This document shows positions 29,694 to 38,818 of a stretch of DNA of 64,000 nucleotides, one piece after another. Position 1 is the first letter of the stretch. Each line of letters begins with the position of its first letter. The DNA is from Bartonella vinsonii subsp. berkhoffii ATCC 51672 (GTDB taxonomy: Bacteria; Pseudomonadota; Alphaproteobacteria; Rhizobiales; Rhizobiaceae). The DNA lies in contig NZ_CADEAK010000001.1 in NCBI RefSeq assembly GCF_902825225.1, positions 1 to 64,000 of the forward strand, given 5' to 3'. The notes under the pieces were generated by a model. That model saw only the letters and a program-made list of their open reading frames with translations, did not search any database and was not told the origin of the DNA. A program made the position numbers and the translations under genes.

Positions 29694-29889
29694 ACGCAAA
29701 GCCCATAAACTCAACCATTCATGATAAAAAGCATCTTATAACGAAAGAATAGAATTTTAAAAAGCAATATAGACAAATACCTTATTTATGTGATATGTGT
29801 TGCGTAGTATATGCCCTTTCAAATATAATTTAAAGAGGGCTAGGTTTTTACCTAATATTTATGAAACTTGAAACAAAGCAGGATAGATT

Positions 29890-30123
29890 GTGCAAGTACT
29901 CGTTCGTGATAACAATGTTGATCAAGCGCTACGTGCGCTAAAGAAAAAGATGCAGCGTGAAGGCATTTTTCGGGAGATGAAGATGCGTGGATACTATGAG
30001 AAGCCATCTGAAAAGCGTGCCCGTGAAAAGGCTGAAGCTGTTCGTCGTACACGTAAGCTTGCCCGTAAACGTGCGCAAAGAGAAGGTCTTGTTACGAACG
30101 GCCGAGCTGCTGCAGTAAGATAA
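29890..30123 (+). CDS. rpsU: 30S ribosomal protein S21
   Basis: 77 residues starting with GTG at 29890, with AGGA upstream. Typical S21 N-terminus ([20 protein letters not shown]), followed by the basic core [20 protein letters not shown] and an Arg/Lys/Ala-rich tail, as in other Rhizobiales. It helps recruit mRNA to the 30S subunit. Confidence 0.97.
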   Translation: MQVLVRDNNVDQALRALKKKMQREGIFREMKMRGYYEKPSEKRAREKAEAVRRTRKLARKRAQREGLVTNGRAAAVR

Positions 30124-30161
30124 TGCGCTTTTGTTGATGTATTCTTAGAATCGCAGTGACA

Positions 30162-30341
30162 ATGATATCCAAAAATATTTGGTATATCGTGTGGGTCTTT
30201 TTTTCACTTGTGGTTTGTTGTGTCTCTCTGTCTGCTGTGTCTGTTCTCCAAGTGGTTAGCTCTAAGAGTCTCTATAAGTGTTTTTTTGTAATCTTTTTGT
30301 GGACTTTACATAGCACTTACTTATTTGAGATAAGGAAATAA
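30162..30341 (+). CDS. Possible small hydrophobic membrane protein (59 residues)
   Basis: An open frame 38 bp after rpsU, with ATG at 30162 (GTG at 30156 also possible). Almost all of it is hydrophobic: MISKNIWYIVWVFFSLVVCC at the start, then Ser/Val-rich sequence, ending FLWTLHSTYLFEIRK. It could be one or two membrane spans. There is no convincing ribosome site and no family I recognise. It may be a chance frame in T-rich DNA or a genuine small membrane protein. Confidence 0.25.
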   Translation: MISKNIWYIVWVFFSLVVCCVSLSAVSVLQVVSSKSLYKCFFVIFLWTLHSTYLFEIRK

Positions 30342-31573
30342 TAAACCATCACTTGGATTATTGAAGGGATCTGTTGTTACACAAGATGTGCATCAGTGGG
30401 GAGTGTTGTCTCAATGTAATCCTTATCTGCATATAAATCTCACGATGATCTTCTCATCTGGATTGTACATTGAGAATGCTTGCACATCTTTTAAATCAAG
30501 TTAAACAGCAAAATACAAATTACTATCACAGTGTATCATTGCGTGTGTAAAGAATAAATACAAGTAATTTTCCCCCCTCACTTTATTCAATGAGGTGGTA
30601 AAACTCTATAACTTTTGAGCTTTTTATTTCCTTTTCATTCTCAAAGACAAATATTCTGGACCACTCTCAATCTGTAATCAGATTGGTGTCTCTCGAGATA
30701 CATTCTACTTTCTCACAGCTTATATAATTCACTTCATCGATTCTACGTGCAAGCTCTGCTCTCAATTTTCTGTTCAATTTTATACTGCTCTTCTTGGTTG
30801 GTAAAAAAACTGAAATCAAGCATAAACAACTCTTGTATTTTAATACATGAACATATCCTCTATGTCCTGCAAAATAATATTTTCCAGCACTCCTAAGACC
30901 TGAAATTGATATATTCTCACCTCGCTCTCTCTATTTGTCTAGCATAGTACAGCATGACCAATTAAGTAGATTGTAATTTAATATCCTATAACCAAGCCGT
31001 AAAATTTGTAAGATTTGTTAACCACTGACAAACGCTATCTTTACGATCTACAAAATAACAAGCCAACTTATCATAGCTTGTTCTGCCCTCAATATTGCTT
31101 ATCTTGCATTAAAGAAAATTCATGCACGGCATATTTCATTTTATGCTAGAATCGCTTTTCAAATTGTATAGCTATCCTGTTATTGAACATTTTTTTGATC
31201 GTAATTCGCATAGAGTGGTATTCCTTTTCAGAAATAAACCACACAGATAGATACACTATTTTTATAATCCTATCTGTTGTAAAAAACTGACACAGCTTTT
31301 AAGATATTCAATCATCTCAACACCCAACTATTTATCTTAAACCTACAAAATGTATGAGAATCGAACATTAATTTAAGGCACACTTTAACGAACAAAATAA
31401 GCATTAGAAAACTCAAACCTTTGTTCTGCTTATTTCACTATTCTTATAAACAATTTCCTCATTGTTTAGATCTCTTTAACTAGAGTGTGCCATAGCTTTA
31501 ATCCAACTCTCAATCCTATCTTCCAGATCTTAGATTGCCAATATATAACAACGAAGAGATAAAAGGTTTAAGT
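30342..31573. other. 1.2-kb region without a supported gene
   Basis: AT-rich, many stops in all frames, no recognisable domain. It is one of the longest empty stretches in the window. Whether it carries a small RNA cannot be judged without expression or comparative data. Confidence 0.45.
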
Positions 31574-32137
31574 GTGCAAAATTCTAGTTGGTTTCAGTTC
31601 TTGGTATGCGTATCATGTATCCTCATAGCAGGAGTCTTTTTATTGAGTTTCCCTCGTTTTTTGCACGCACAAACATTCAATAAAAATTTAGGACCAAGTG
31701 GTTTGCCACTTCCGCGCTTTGCTTCGATTAAACCTACCCGTGTAAATATGCGCATCGGACCAGGAAGCAATTATTCTATTCTTTTTACCTACAAAAAACA
31801 GGGATTGCCTATTGAAATCATTCAAGAATATGATCAATGGCGCAAAATCCGTGATGCCGAAGGTGATGAGGGGTGGGTCTATCAATCTCTTTTATCAGGA
31901 AAACGAACTGCTATAACTATCCCATGGCAAAAAGATAAAACAAAAAGACTCATGCTCCGCAAAACCCCAGCAGACAACGCAGAACTCGTAGCAGAAGTGG
32001 AGCCTAATGTCATTGGTAATATTCGCCAATGCGATGGACACTGGTGCGAACTAAGTATTAATAATAATATCCGAGGATGGCTCCATCAATCCCAGTTATG
32101 GGGAATCTATCCTGATGAAAAAATTAAAAGTTGGTGA
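31574..32137 (+). CDS. Secreted SH3-domain (SH3b) protein
   Basis: 187 residues from GTG at 31574, chosen because AAAGG sits upstream and the signal/anchor (FLVCVSCILIAGVFLLSF, cleavage near LHAQTF) then starts correctly; a TTG at 31535 would add 13 residues. Two bacterial SH3-like modules follow. The first is residues ~55-110 (TRVNMRIGPGSNYSILFTYK, WRKIRDAEGDEGWVYQSLL). The second is ~125-185 (LMLRKTPADNAELVAEVEP, WCELSINNNIRGWLHQSQLW). The family is exported to the periplasm and is thought to bind cell-wall or other ligands. The precise role is unknown. It is convergent with irr. Confidence 0.85.
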   Translation: MQNSSWFQFLVCVSCILIAGVFLLSFPRFLHAQTFNKNLGPSGLPLPRFASIKPTRVNMRIGPGSNYSILFTYKKQGLPIEIIQEYDQWRKIRDAEGDEGWVYQSLLSGKRTAITIPWQKDKTKRLMLRKTPADNAELVAEVEPNVIGNIRQCDGHWCELSINNNIRGWLHQSQLWGIYPDEKIKSW

Positions 32138-32200
32138 CTTTTAAATCAAAACACGTTTAAATTTTACCACTTGTTGAACTTTCTCTGTTCTATAATCAAA

Positions 32201-32713
32201 TCAGCTTTTTGGCTTTAACCGAATTATTAAATCAACATGCGAAATTTCCATACCTTCTGGCGGTTGAGGCAAATTTCCAATGATGGGAGTTTCTTTCAAG
32301 TCATAAGGAATATCAAGAATACGATTTTCGCCTTCTATATAAAAATGATAGTGGTCAGATGTATTGGTATCAAACCAAGTTTTCGAACCTTCTACAGCAA
32401 TAATCCGTAATAATCCCGCTTCCGTAAATTGATGAAGCGTATTATAAACCGTTGCTAAAGACACAGGCACACCCGATGCAATTGCCTCTTCATAGAGCTC
32501 TTCAGCAGCAATATGACGATTTCCTTGAGAAAAAATCATATGAGCAAGTTCTAATCTTTGGCGTGTTGGCCGCAAACCATTTTGACGTAAACGTTTTTCT
32601 AACATAGGGACGGAATAATAATGCAAAACCCTCCCACAGTCTTTCGTGGACTGTTGCTTTTCATTTAAACCTAAATTGTCTGCGTTCATTGACATATCAA
32701 AACCATAATGCAT
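32201..32713 (-). CDS. irr: Iron response regulator Irr (Fur family)
   Basis: 170 residues. Winged-helix DNA-binding domain at residues ~38-105 (LRQNGLRPTRQRLELAHMIF, then ASGVPVSLATVYNTLHQF), then a dimerisation domain with the HxH segment (TSDHYHFY) that Irr proteins use for heme. The Bradyrhizobium-type N-terminal GCPWHD-like heme motif is absent, as in many other Irr proteins. Irr represses or activates iron- and heme-linked genes when iron is low by binding ICE boxes. It is divergent from fabA, an arrangement common in Rhizobiales. A near-consensus ICE box in this window lies between acnA and ccmA. Confidence 0.93.
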   Translation of the reverse strand: MHYGFDMSMNADNLGLNEKQQSTKDCGRVLHYYSVPMLEKRLRQNGLRPTRQRLELAHMIFSQGNRHIAAEELYEEAIASGVPVSLATVYNTLHQFTEAGLLRIIAVEGSKTWFDTNTSDHYHFYIEGENRILDIPYDLKETPIIGNLPQPPEGMEISHVDLIIRLKPKS

Positions 32714-32915
32714 TCTTGCTCAAAGAAGGTTAAAATAGAAACAATATGTATAATCTATATTCCAATTTTAAATAACCCACCATCCAGGATACATAAAAAA
32801 AGGCCTTTGTCATTAAAAATGATATAAAATCATTTCCCTCTCCTTAAAATTTGCTCTAAAAGTAGGTTTGGGAAAAGCGCAGAAGTAAAAATATATGCAA
32901 ATAAATGGAGTAACA

Positions 32916-33425
32916 ATGGCTGAACAAAAGTCTCGCTACACTTATGAAGAGCTTCTAAGCTGCGCTCGCGGCGAAATGTTTGGTAAGGGCAATGCGCAAT
33001 TACCTGCCCCCCCTATGTTGATGATTCATCGAATCACCCAAATTAGTGAAACTGGCGGTGAATACAATAAAGGTATGGTCCGTGCTGAATTTGACATTAC
33101 TTCAGACCTATGGTTCTTTGACTGTCACTTTATGGGTGATCCGGTCATGCCAGGATGCCTCGGTTTAGATGGTATGTGGCAATTAACAGGTTTTTTTCTT
33201 GGTTGGTTAGGTGAACCAGGAAAAGGAAGGGCTATCTCAACCGGTGAAGTAAAGTTATCAGGTATGGTCACTCCACAAACCAAACTGCTTGAATATGGAA
33301 TAGATTTTAAACGTATCCGGCGTGGGAATTTGGTCTTAGGAATAGCAGATGGATGGGTAAAAGCAGACGGCGAAGCCATCTATAAAGCGAATGATTTACG
33401 TGTTGCTTTATTTAAAGAAGACTGA
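32916..33425 (+). CDS. fabA: 3-hydroxydecanoyl-ACP dehydratase/isomerase
   Basis: 169 residues from the ATG at 32916, set by a GGAG ribosome site; an upstream ATG at 32895 is less likely. The hot-dog fold enzyme dehydrates 3-hydroxydecanoyl-ACP and isomerises the trans-2 to the cis-3 double bond, the entry to unsaturated fatty acids. Active-site His71 ([14 protein letters not shown]) and Asp85 (CLGLDG) are both present. First gene of fabA-fabB-fabI. Confidence 0.98.
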   Translation: MAEQKSRYTYEELLSCARGEMFGKGNAQLPAPPMLMIHRITQISETGGEYNKGMVRAEFDITSDLWFFDCHFMGDPVMPGCLGLDGMWQLTGFFLGWLGEPGKGRAISTGEVKLSGMVTPQTKLLEYGIDFKRIRRGNLVLGIADGWVKADGEAIYKANDLRVALFKED

Positions 33426-33453
33426 AATTATTTGCATAAACAAGGAGGTATGA

Positions 33454-34674
33454 ATGCGTCGAGTTGTTGTAACCGGAATGGGAATTGTCTCCGCGATTGG
33501 AAATAACCCTGGAGATGTTTTAACCAGTTTGTATGAAGCAAAATCTGGGATTTCCTATGCCCCCCAATATGCCGAATTAGGCTTTCGTAGCAGAGTTTAT
33601 GGAAAACCTGATATTGATATAGAAGAATTGGTGGACCGACGTGCTTTGCGTTTTCATGGAGGCGGAACTGCTTGGAATCATATCGCCATGGATCAAGCAA
33701 TTGTTGATGCGGGTTTAGAGCTTCATGAAATATCAAATGAACGCACAGGTATCATTATGGGCTCGGGGGGCCCTTCAACGCAATCAATCGTTGAAGCTGC
33801 TGACATTACACGCCAAAAAGGTCCAAAGCGCGTTGGTCCTTTTGTTGTACCTAAAGCAATGAGTTCTACAGCATCCGCAACGCTTGCGACTTTTTTTAAA
33901 ATTAAAGGTGTGAACTATTCGATCTCTTCGGCTTGTGCTACTTCTAATCATTGTATTGGCAATGCTTATGAATTGATACAGTACGGCAGACAAGATCGTA
34001 TCTTTGCTGGTGGTTGCGAAGATTTGGACTGGACATTATCTGTTTTATTCGACGCTATGGGCGCTATGTCTAGCAAATATAATGACGTACCAGAAAAAGC
34101 TTCACGTGCCTATGATATCAATCGTGATGGATTTGTTATTGCTGGTGGAGCGGGTGTTCTAGTTCTTGAAGAGCTGGAGCTTGCCAAAGCACGTGGTGCA
34201 AAAATCTACGGAGAAATTGTCGGATATGGCGCCACATCCGATGGACATGACATGGTTGCTCCATCTGGTGAAGGAGCAGAACGATGCATGCGCATGGCAC
34301 TTGCAACGGTCAATAATAAAATTGATTATATCAACCCCCATGCAACAGCAACACCTGTTGGAGACCCCCCCGAAATAGAAGCAATCCGCCGTGTCTTTGG
34401 AGAAGGTGATCAATGTCCACCAATTTCTGCCACAAAATCTCTGACTGGTCATTCCTTAGGAGCCGCAGGTGTTCAAGAAGCGATCTATACACTGTTAATG
34501 ATGAATCACAATTTTATTTGTGAGAGCGCCCATATTGAAGAGCTTGATCCAGCTTTTATCAATATGCCAATTGTTCGTGAACGTCTTGATCATCAACAAC
34601 TTAATACTGTATTATCAAATACATTTGGCTTTGGTGGTACCAATGCAACGCTCGTTTTCCAACGCTATGTGTAA
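33454..34674 (+). CDS. fabB: 3-oxoacyl-ACP synthase I
   Basis: 406 residues. Condensing enzyme that elongates the cis-3-decenoyl-ACP made by FabA. Catalytic Cys161 ([12 protein letters not shown]), His in [12 protein letters not shown] and His in [11 protein letters not shown] form the triad; the C-terminal [10 protein letters not shown] loop is intact. An AGGAGG ribosome site precedes the ATG, 28 bp after fabA. The pairing with fabA identifies it as FabB rather than FabF. Confidence 0.98.
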   Translation: MRRVVVTGMGIVSAIGNNPGDVLTSLYEAKSGISYAPQYAELGFRSRVYGKPDIDIEELVDRRALRFHGGGTAWNHIAMDQAIVDAGLELHEISNERTGIIMGSGGPSTQSIVEAADITRQKGPKRVGPFVVPKAMSSTASATLATFFKIKGVNYSISSACATSNHCIGNAYELIQYGRQDRIFAGGCEDLDWTLSVLFDAMGAMSSKYNDVPEKASRAYDINRDGFVIAGGAGVLVLEELELAKARGAKIYGEIVGYGATSDGHDMVAPSGEGAERCMRMALATVNNKIDYINPHATATPVGDPPEIEAIRRVFGEGDQCPPISATKSLTGHSLGAAGVQEAIYTLLMMNHNFICESAHIEELDPAFINMPIVRERLDHQQLNTVLSNTFGFGGTNATLVFQRYV

Positions 34675-34725
34675 ATTAAGAGTTTTTAGCGGATTGAAAA
34701 AAAGCATAGTTTTATGGAGAATAGT

Positions 34726-35544
34726 ATGAAAGGTTTGATGGAGGGCAAACGTGGCCTTATTATGGGGGTTGCAAATGATCACTCAATTGCTTGGGGCATT
34801 GCCTGTCAACTTGCAAAAGCAGGAGCTGAATTAGCATTTACCTATCAAGGAGAGGCCTTCGGAAAACGGGTGCAACCACTTGCAGAAAAACTTGGTTGCA
34901 AATTGTTGCTTGAATGTGATGTTGAAAAAATTGAAAATCTTGATCATGTCTTTGAACATCTTGAAAAAGAATGGAAAACAATTGATTTTATTGTTCATGC
35001 CATTGGCTTTTCAGATAAAAATCAGCTCAAAGAACGTTACGTTGATGTTACAACACGCGAAAATTTTAAGCGTACGATGGTTATTTCAGCTTACTCCTTT
35101 ACTGAAATTGCCCAGCGTGCCGGTAAGCTTATGCCCAATGGAGGTGCTCTCTTAACGCTCACTTATGGAGCTTCACAGCAAGTTGTCCCTAATTACAACA
35201 TCATGGGTGTTGCTAAAGCTGCTTTAGAAGCTATGGTACGCTATTTAGCAGCAGATTTTGGCCCGCAAAATATTCGTGTCAACGCAATTTCAGCGGGACC
35301 TGTTAGGACATTAGCAGGGAATGGTATTGCATCTGCGCGTGCAATCTTCTCATATCAACGCCGTAATGCTCCACTACGTCGCACTGTAAACATTCATGAA
35401 ATCGGAAAATCTGCTCTTTACCTACTTTCTGATTTATCATCAGGCGTCACCGGAGAAATTCATTATGTTGATTCAGGCTATAACATTATGTCTATGCCAA
35501 CACTCGAAGAGCTAAAACAGAGTGAAGAAACTCAAGGAGAATGA
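34726..35544 (+). CDS. fabI: Enoyl-ACP reductase (NADH), SDR type
   Basis: 272 residues from the ATG at 34726, placed by GGAG six bases upstream (an ATG at 34714 overlaps that site). It catalyses the last reduction of each fatty acid elongation cycle. Rossmann start RGLIMGVANDHSIAWG, HAIGFSDKNQL, and the FabI Tyr-x6-Lys pair (YNIMGVAK) are present, with NAISAGPVRTLA downstream. It is the target class of triclosan and isoniazid-like inhibitors. Third gene of the fab operon, followed by a terminator. Confidence 0.97.
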   Translation: MKGLMEGKRGLIMGVANDHSIAWGIACQLAKAGAELAFTYQGEAFGKRVQPLAEKLGCKLLLECDVEKIENLDHVFEHLEKEWKTIDFIVHAIGFSDKNQLKERYVDVTTRENFKRTMVISAYSFTEIAQRAGKLMPNGGALLTLTYGASQQVVPNYNIMGVAKAALEAMVRYLAADFGPQNIRVNAISAGPVRTLAGNGIASARAIFSYQRRNAPLRRTVNIHEIGKSALYLLSDLSSGVTGEIHYVDSGYNIMSMPTLEELKQSEETQGE

Positions 35545-35721
35545 TTTTTCATAAAACTTTTAAAAGTGGAAAAGTTATCATATGTGTCATATTTTAAAAA
35601 TATTGCCTAATTTTTCTAACGTAAATGCTATGGATCATGAGAAGAGACTTCTTATTTTAGAAGATATAACTTCAATAACAGCTCCAGTTAGATTGTGCAA
35701 AAATCTAATTCATAGAAATCT

Positions 35722-35750
35722 GCAATCCATTAAAGGATTGCTGTTTTGTT
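35722..35750 (+). terminator. Terminator after fabI
   Basis: Perfect 7-bp stem GCAATCC (35722-35728) / GGATTGC (35735-35741), loop ATTAAA, followed by TGTTTTGTT. It lies 180 bp beyond fabI on the same strand. Confidence 0.6.
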
Positions 35751-35819
35751 AATAATCAGCGCAATCCGTTGTCAGATTCCTGTCGTAACTACATCATATC
35801 TCTTATTTCCTTGAATCAT

Positions 35820-36842
35820 TTAAAAGCCTACTGTGTCATCCACCTCATTTTTGAGTGACCGGCTTAATAATGTATTAGCTGCTTCGACTACGCTTTTGCC
35901 ACAAAAGAGCACCTGATAAATTTGCTCTGTAATTGGCATTTCTACCCCGACGCGTTGTGCTAATGTACGCACTTCTTTCGTGTTTAAGTAACCTTCAACA
36001 ACTTGACCAATCTGTTTTTCCGCTTTTTCTCTCTCCATTCCTTGGCCAAGCAGCATTCCAAAACGGCGATTGCGCGATTGGTTGTCAGTACATGTCAAAA
36101 CGAGATCACCTAAGCCTGTCATACCCATGAATGTAGAAAGCTCAGCACCCATTGCAACGCCTAAACGACTCATTTCAGCTATCCCTCGTGTGATAAGAGC
36201 TATTCGGGCGTTTGCTCCAAATCCCATACCATCTGATATTCCTGCACCAATAGCAATGACATTTTTGGTTGCACCACCCAATTGAACACCAATCATATCT
36301 GGATTTTTATATACTCTAAAGTTTTTGCTACAATGAAAAAGTTGCTGTAGCTGTTCACCAAATTCAGCATCAGAAGCTGCTAGCGTAATTGCTGTCGGCA
36401 AGCCGATAGCAAGTTCTTTAGCAAAAGTTGGTCCAGACAAGACAGCTAAAGGGATTTTATCACCTAAAACCTCACGAGCAACTTCTTGTAAGAGGCGTCC
36501 CGTACCTTGTTCTAAGCCCTTCGTTGCCCAAATAACACGTGAATTTTGATGCAAATAAGGCTGAATATTACACAATACCTGACGAAATACATGGCTTGGA
36601 ACGACAATCAATATATTAGAGCTTGTCGTTATCGCCGTTTCAAGAGAAGTTTCAAGCAATAGATTTTTAGGAAATTGAATATCGGGTAAAAATGCCGGAT
36701 TACAGCGATGTTTTTGTAATTTTCTGATATGTTGAGGATCATATCCCCAAAGTAAAACATGATGGCCGTTACGGGCAAGAGTAACCGCTAATGCAGTGCC
36801 AAAGGAACCGGCACCGATAACTGTTGTCGAAATGGCTTTCAT
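35820..36842 (-). CDS. gpsA: Glycerol-3-phosphate dehydrogenase [NAD(P)+]
   Basis: 340 residues. Reduces dihydroxyacetone phosphate to sn-glycerol-3-phosphate for phospholipid synthesis. N-terminal nucleotide-binding [34 protein letters not shown], the catalytic Lys region [14 protein letters not shown], and [13 protein letters not shown] are all present. Convergent with the fab operon, so lipid genes of both chains and backbone are neighbours, though not co-transcribed. Confidence 0.98.
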   Translation of the reverse strand: MKAISTTVIGAGSFGTALAVTLARNGHHVLLWGYDPQHIRKLQKHRCNPAFLPDIQFPKNLLLETSLETAITTSSNILIVVPSHVFRQVLCNIQPYLHQNSRVIWATKGLEQGTGRLLQEVAREVLGDKIPLAVLSGPTFAKELAIGLPTAITLAASDAEFGEQLQQLFHCSKNFRVYKNPDMIGVQLGGATKNVIAIGAGISDGMGFGANARIALITRGIAEMSRLGVAMGAELSTFMGMTGLGDLVLTCTDNQSRNRRFGMLLGQGMEREKAEKQIGQVVEGYLNTKEVRTLAQRVGVEMPITEQIYQVLFCGKSVVEAANTLLSRSLKNEVDDTVGF

Positions 36843-37219
36843 TAAGCTTTCTGATTATTTTCCAAATTTCCTGTTTGCATTATACACTATATTATATTTA
36901 TTAAAGAATACTTTCATATAAATTCACTGAATTTGAAAATATTCTTTCTTCTTAGCTTTACCTCAGACATCATGAAATCTTTTAAAATTTCTTATGTTCT
37001 ATACTGAATTATATAAACACAACTTCTTGTACATTCTATAAAGAGCGCTTTGTCTCAAATAAAATTAAGGTTACGCTAAACTATCCGTATTTTTTTGTTT
37101 TAGAATAAAAGTACATTCCAAATTGTAATGATCCCTTAAACAATTACTCGACTGATACTCTATACTTAATATCCTATCTTATGTCCCACAAGATTTTCGC
37201 GACTCGTGCATACAAAAAG
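36843..37219. other. Intergenic region upstream of gpsA, nothing recognised
   Basis: About 380 bp, AT-rich, with no ORF of substance. It holds the gpsA promoter side and ends at the cyo operon terminator. Confidence 0.4.
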
Positions 37220-37242
37220 AGCCAATGCACTTGGCATTGGCT
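37220..37242 (-). terminator. Terminator of the cyoABCD operon
   Basis: A perfect 9-bp stem AGCCAATGC / GCATTGGCT with a 5-base loop. On the minus strand it is followed by CTTTTTG. It lies 32 bp past the cyoD stop. Confidence 0.85.
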
Positions 37243-37274
37243 TCATGGATATTTGATATTTTGATTCTCAGTAA

Positions 37275-38153
37275 CTACTTTACGGAATTTTGTGTATTTG
37301 GCGCTTGCCCTACAGGCATCTCCACACCTGATGCTTGCTCTCCAGAAGCCTGCGTTGACTGTCCTACAGGCATTTCCACACCTGGTGCTTGCTCTATAGG
37401 AGCCTGCGTTGACTGTCCTACAGGCATTTCCACACCTGGTGCTTGCTCTATAGGAGCCTGCGTTGACTGTCCTACAGGCATTTCCACACCTGGTGCTTGC
37501 TCTATAGGAGCCTGCGTTGACTGCCCTACAGGCATTTCCACACCTGGTGCTTGCTCTATAGGAGCCTGCGTTGACTGTCCTACAGGCATTTCCATACCTG
37601 GTGTTTGCTCTACAGGAGCCTGTATTGACTGCCCTACAGGCATTTCCACATTTGGTGCCTGCTCTACAGGAGCCTGTGTTGACTGTCCTACAGGTATTTC
37701 CACACCTGGTGCTTGCTCTACAGGAGCCTGTGTTGACAACTGCTCCACTGATTTTTCTGTATTCGGTAATTGCTTAGGTGCCGATACAGAACTCCCTAAT
37801 ACTTCTGGCTCAATAACACGTCCTGAACCACCCATCATATTGTAATTCAAATGAGAAATAGCCCACCACGTACCCCCAATAATAATAAAAACGCAGATAG
37901 CTGCAAACCATAATGCGCTTAAATTCCACTTAGCATCTGGACCAGAATTCAAGTGCAAGAAGAAAACAATTTGCACTATAATTTGAATAATTGCCATTCC
38001 AATGAGATATGCAACCTTTGTGCTAATTGCCCAACTGTCCATCATTCCATACATCACAGGAATAAAAGACCCCATCGTGAAAAATACGGCCAAAATAAAA
38101 CCAATTAAATAGGAACCCGTACTGGAACCATGTGCTTCGTTATGCCTGCTCAT
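37275..38153 (-). CDS. cyoD: Cytochrome o ubiquinol oxidase subunit IV with a long Pro/Gln-rich repeat tail
   Basis: 292 residues, against roughly 110-130 for ordinary CyoD. Residues 1-~120 are the normal subunit: a short polar start (MSRHNEAHGSSTG) and three membrane spans (SYLIGFILAVFFTMGSFIPV, LIGMAIIQIIVQIVFFLHL, LWFAAICVFIIIGGTWWAI). After a linker, eight tandem 18-residue units (type STQAPIEQAPGVEMPVGQ) run almost to the stop. Given the known CyoD topology (C-terminus on the periplasmic side) the tail should face the periplasm; this is inference. The ATG at 38153 shares one base with the cyoC stop. Subunit IV aids assembly of the heme-copper quinol oxidase. Confidence 0.92.
   Translation of the reverse strand: MSRHNEAHGSSTGSYLIGFILAVFFTMGSFIPVMYGMMDSWAISTKVAYLIGMAIIQIIVQIVFFLHLNSGPDAKWNLSALWFAAICVFIIIGGTWWAISHLNYNMMGGSGRVIEPEVLGSSVSAPKQLPNTEKSVEQLSTQAPVEQAPGVEIPVGQSTQAPVEQAPNVEMPVGQSIQAPVEQTPGMEMPVGQSTQAPIEQAPGVEMPVGQSTQAPIEQAPGVEMPVGQSTQAPIEQAPGVEMPVGQSTQAPIEQAPGVEMPVGQSTQASGEQASGVEMPVGQAPNTQNSVK
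37305..37736 (-). repeat. Eight tandem 54-bp repeats encoding the CyoD tail
   Basis: Eight in-frame units of exactly 54 bp (18 codons). Units 4-7 (in protein order) are identical at protein level and nearly identical in DNA; the outer units have diverged (for example SIQAPVEQTPGMEMPVGQ and STQASGEQASGVEMPVGQ). This pattern suggests recent expansion in the middle and likely copy-number variation between strains. Confidence 0.95.
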
Positions 38154-38818
38154 TATAATGCTCCTAATAGATAAACCATCGTGAAAACACCAACCCATAC
38201 GATATCAAGCAAATGCCAGAAAATTGAAAGGCATGTCAAACGTGTTTTATTATCCTGATCCAAACCATTACGACGAAGATGAAAAAACATTACGATCATC
38301 CAGAGAAGACCAACACTTACATGAAGACCATGGGTACCCACCAAAGTAAAAAATGCTGACCAATAAGCTGATAGAACCTCTCGTCCAAAAAGCTGTAAAC
38401 CTGTTGCAGGATCAATACCAGCATAAGCATTAGGATCGTAATAAAATACCTCGCCCAGAAGCTCATGAAACTCATAAACTTCCATTCCGATAAAGCAACA
38501 TCCAAGGACAAAGGTAACTGCCATCCATAACCGCACACCACTAAGATTACTTTTATGCGCTTGTACCATTGCAAACCCATAAGTAATGGATGACAGTAAT
38601 AAAATAGCAGTTTCAACCAAAACAAATTTTAAATCAATGAATTCATTGCCTGCTTTTCCTCCACCATAAGAAGCAGAAAAAACAGCAAAACTTGAAAAAA
38701 GTGTCGAGAACAGAATCAAATCCGAAAGAATGTAAACCCAAAAACCAAATGTCATTATCGAGCTACTATCGTGATGATGTTCATCGCCGTGAGCATTATT
38801 CATTGTCATCGCATTCAT
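38153..38818 (-). CDS. cyoC: Cytochrome o ubiquinol oxidase subunit III
   Basis: 221 residues with five membrane spans. A His-rich polar N-terminus (NNAHGDEHHHD) is followed by IMTFGFWVYILSDLILFSTL, the subunit III motif TLVGTHGLHVSVGLLWMIVM, and WHLLDIVWVGVFTMVYLLG at the end. It stabilises the oxidase complex. The start overlaps the cyoB stop by 4 bp and its own stop overlaps the cyoD start. Confidence 0.97.
   Translation of the reverse strand: MNAMTMNNAHGDEHHHDSSSIMTFGFWVYILSDLILFSTLFSSFAVFSASYGGGKAGNEFIDLKFVLVETAILLLSSITYGFAMVQAHKSNLSGVRLWMAVTFVLGCCFIGMEVYEFHELLGEVFYYDPNAYAGIDPATGLQLFGREVLSAYWSAFFTLVGTHGLHVSVGLLWMIVMFFHLRRNGLDQDNKTRLTCLSIFWHLLDIVWVGVFTMVYLLGAL

Noticed and set aside
37305..37736. 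The 54-bp tandem array as a possible CRISPR or DNA satellite
   Set aside because: Units are contiguous with no spacers, in frame and translated, so it is a protein-coding repeat.
37225..37845. A 206-codon plus-strand frame of Cys/Thr-rich 18-residue repeats (CPTGISTPGACS type)
   Set aside because: It is the antisense reading of the 54-bp CyoD repeat. The cyoD frame continues a real membrane protein within a coupled operon, so the antisense frame is a by-product.
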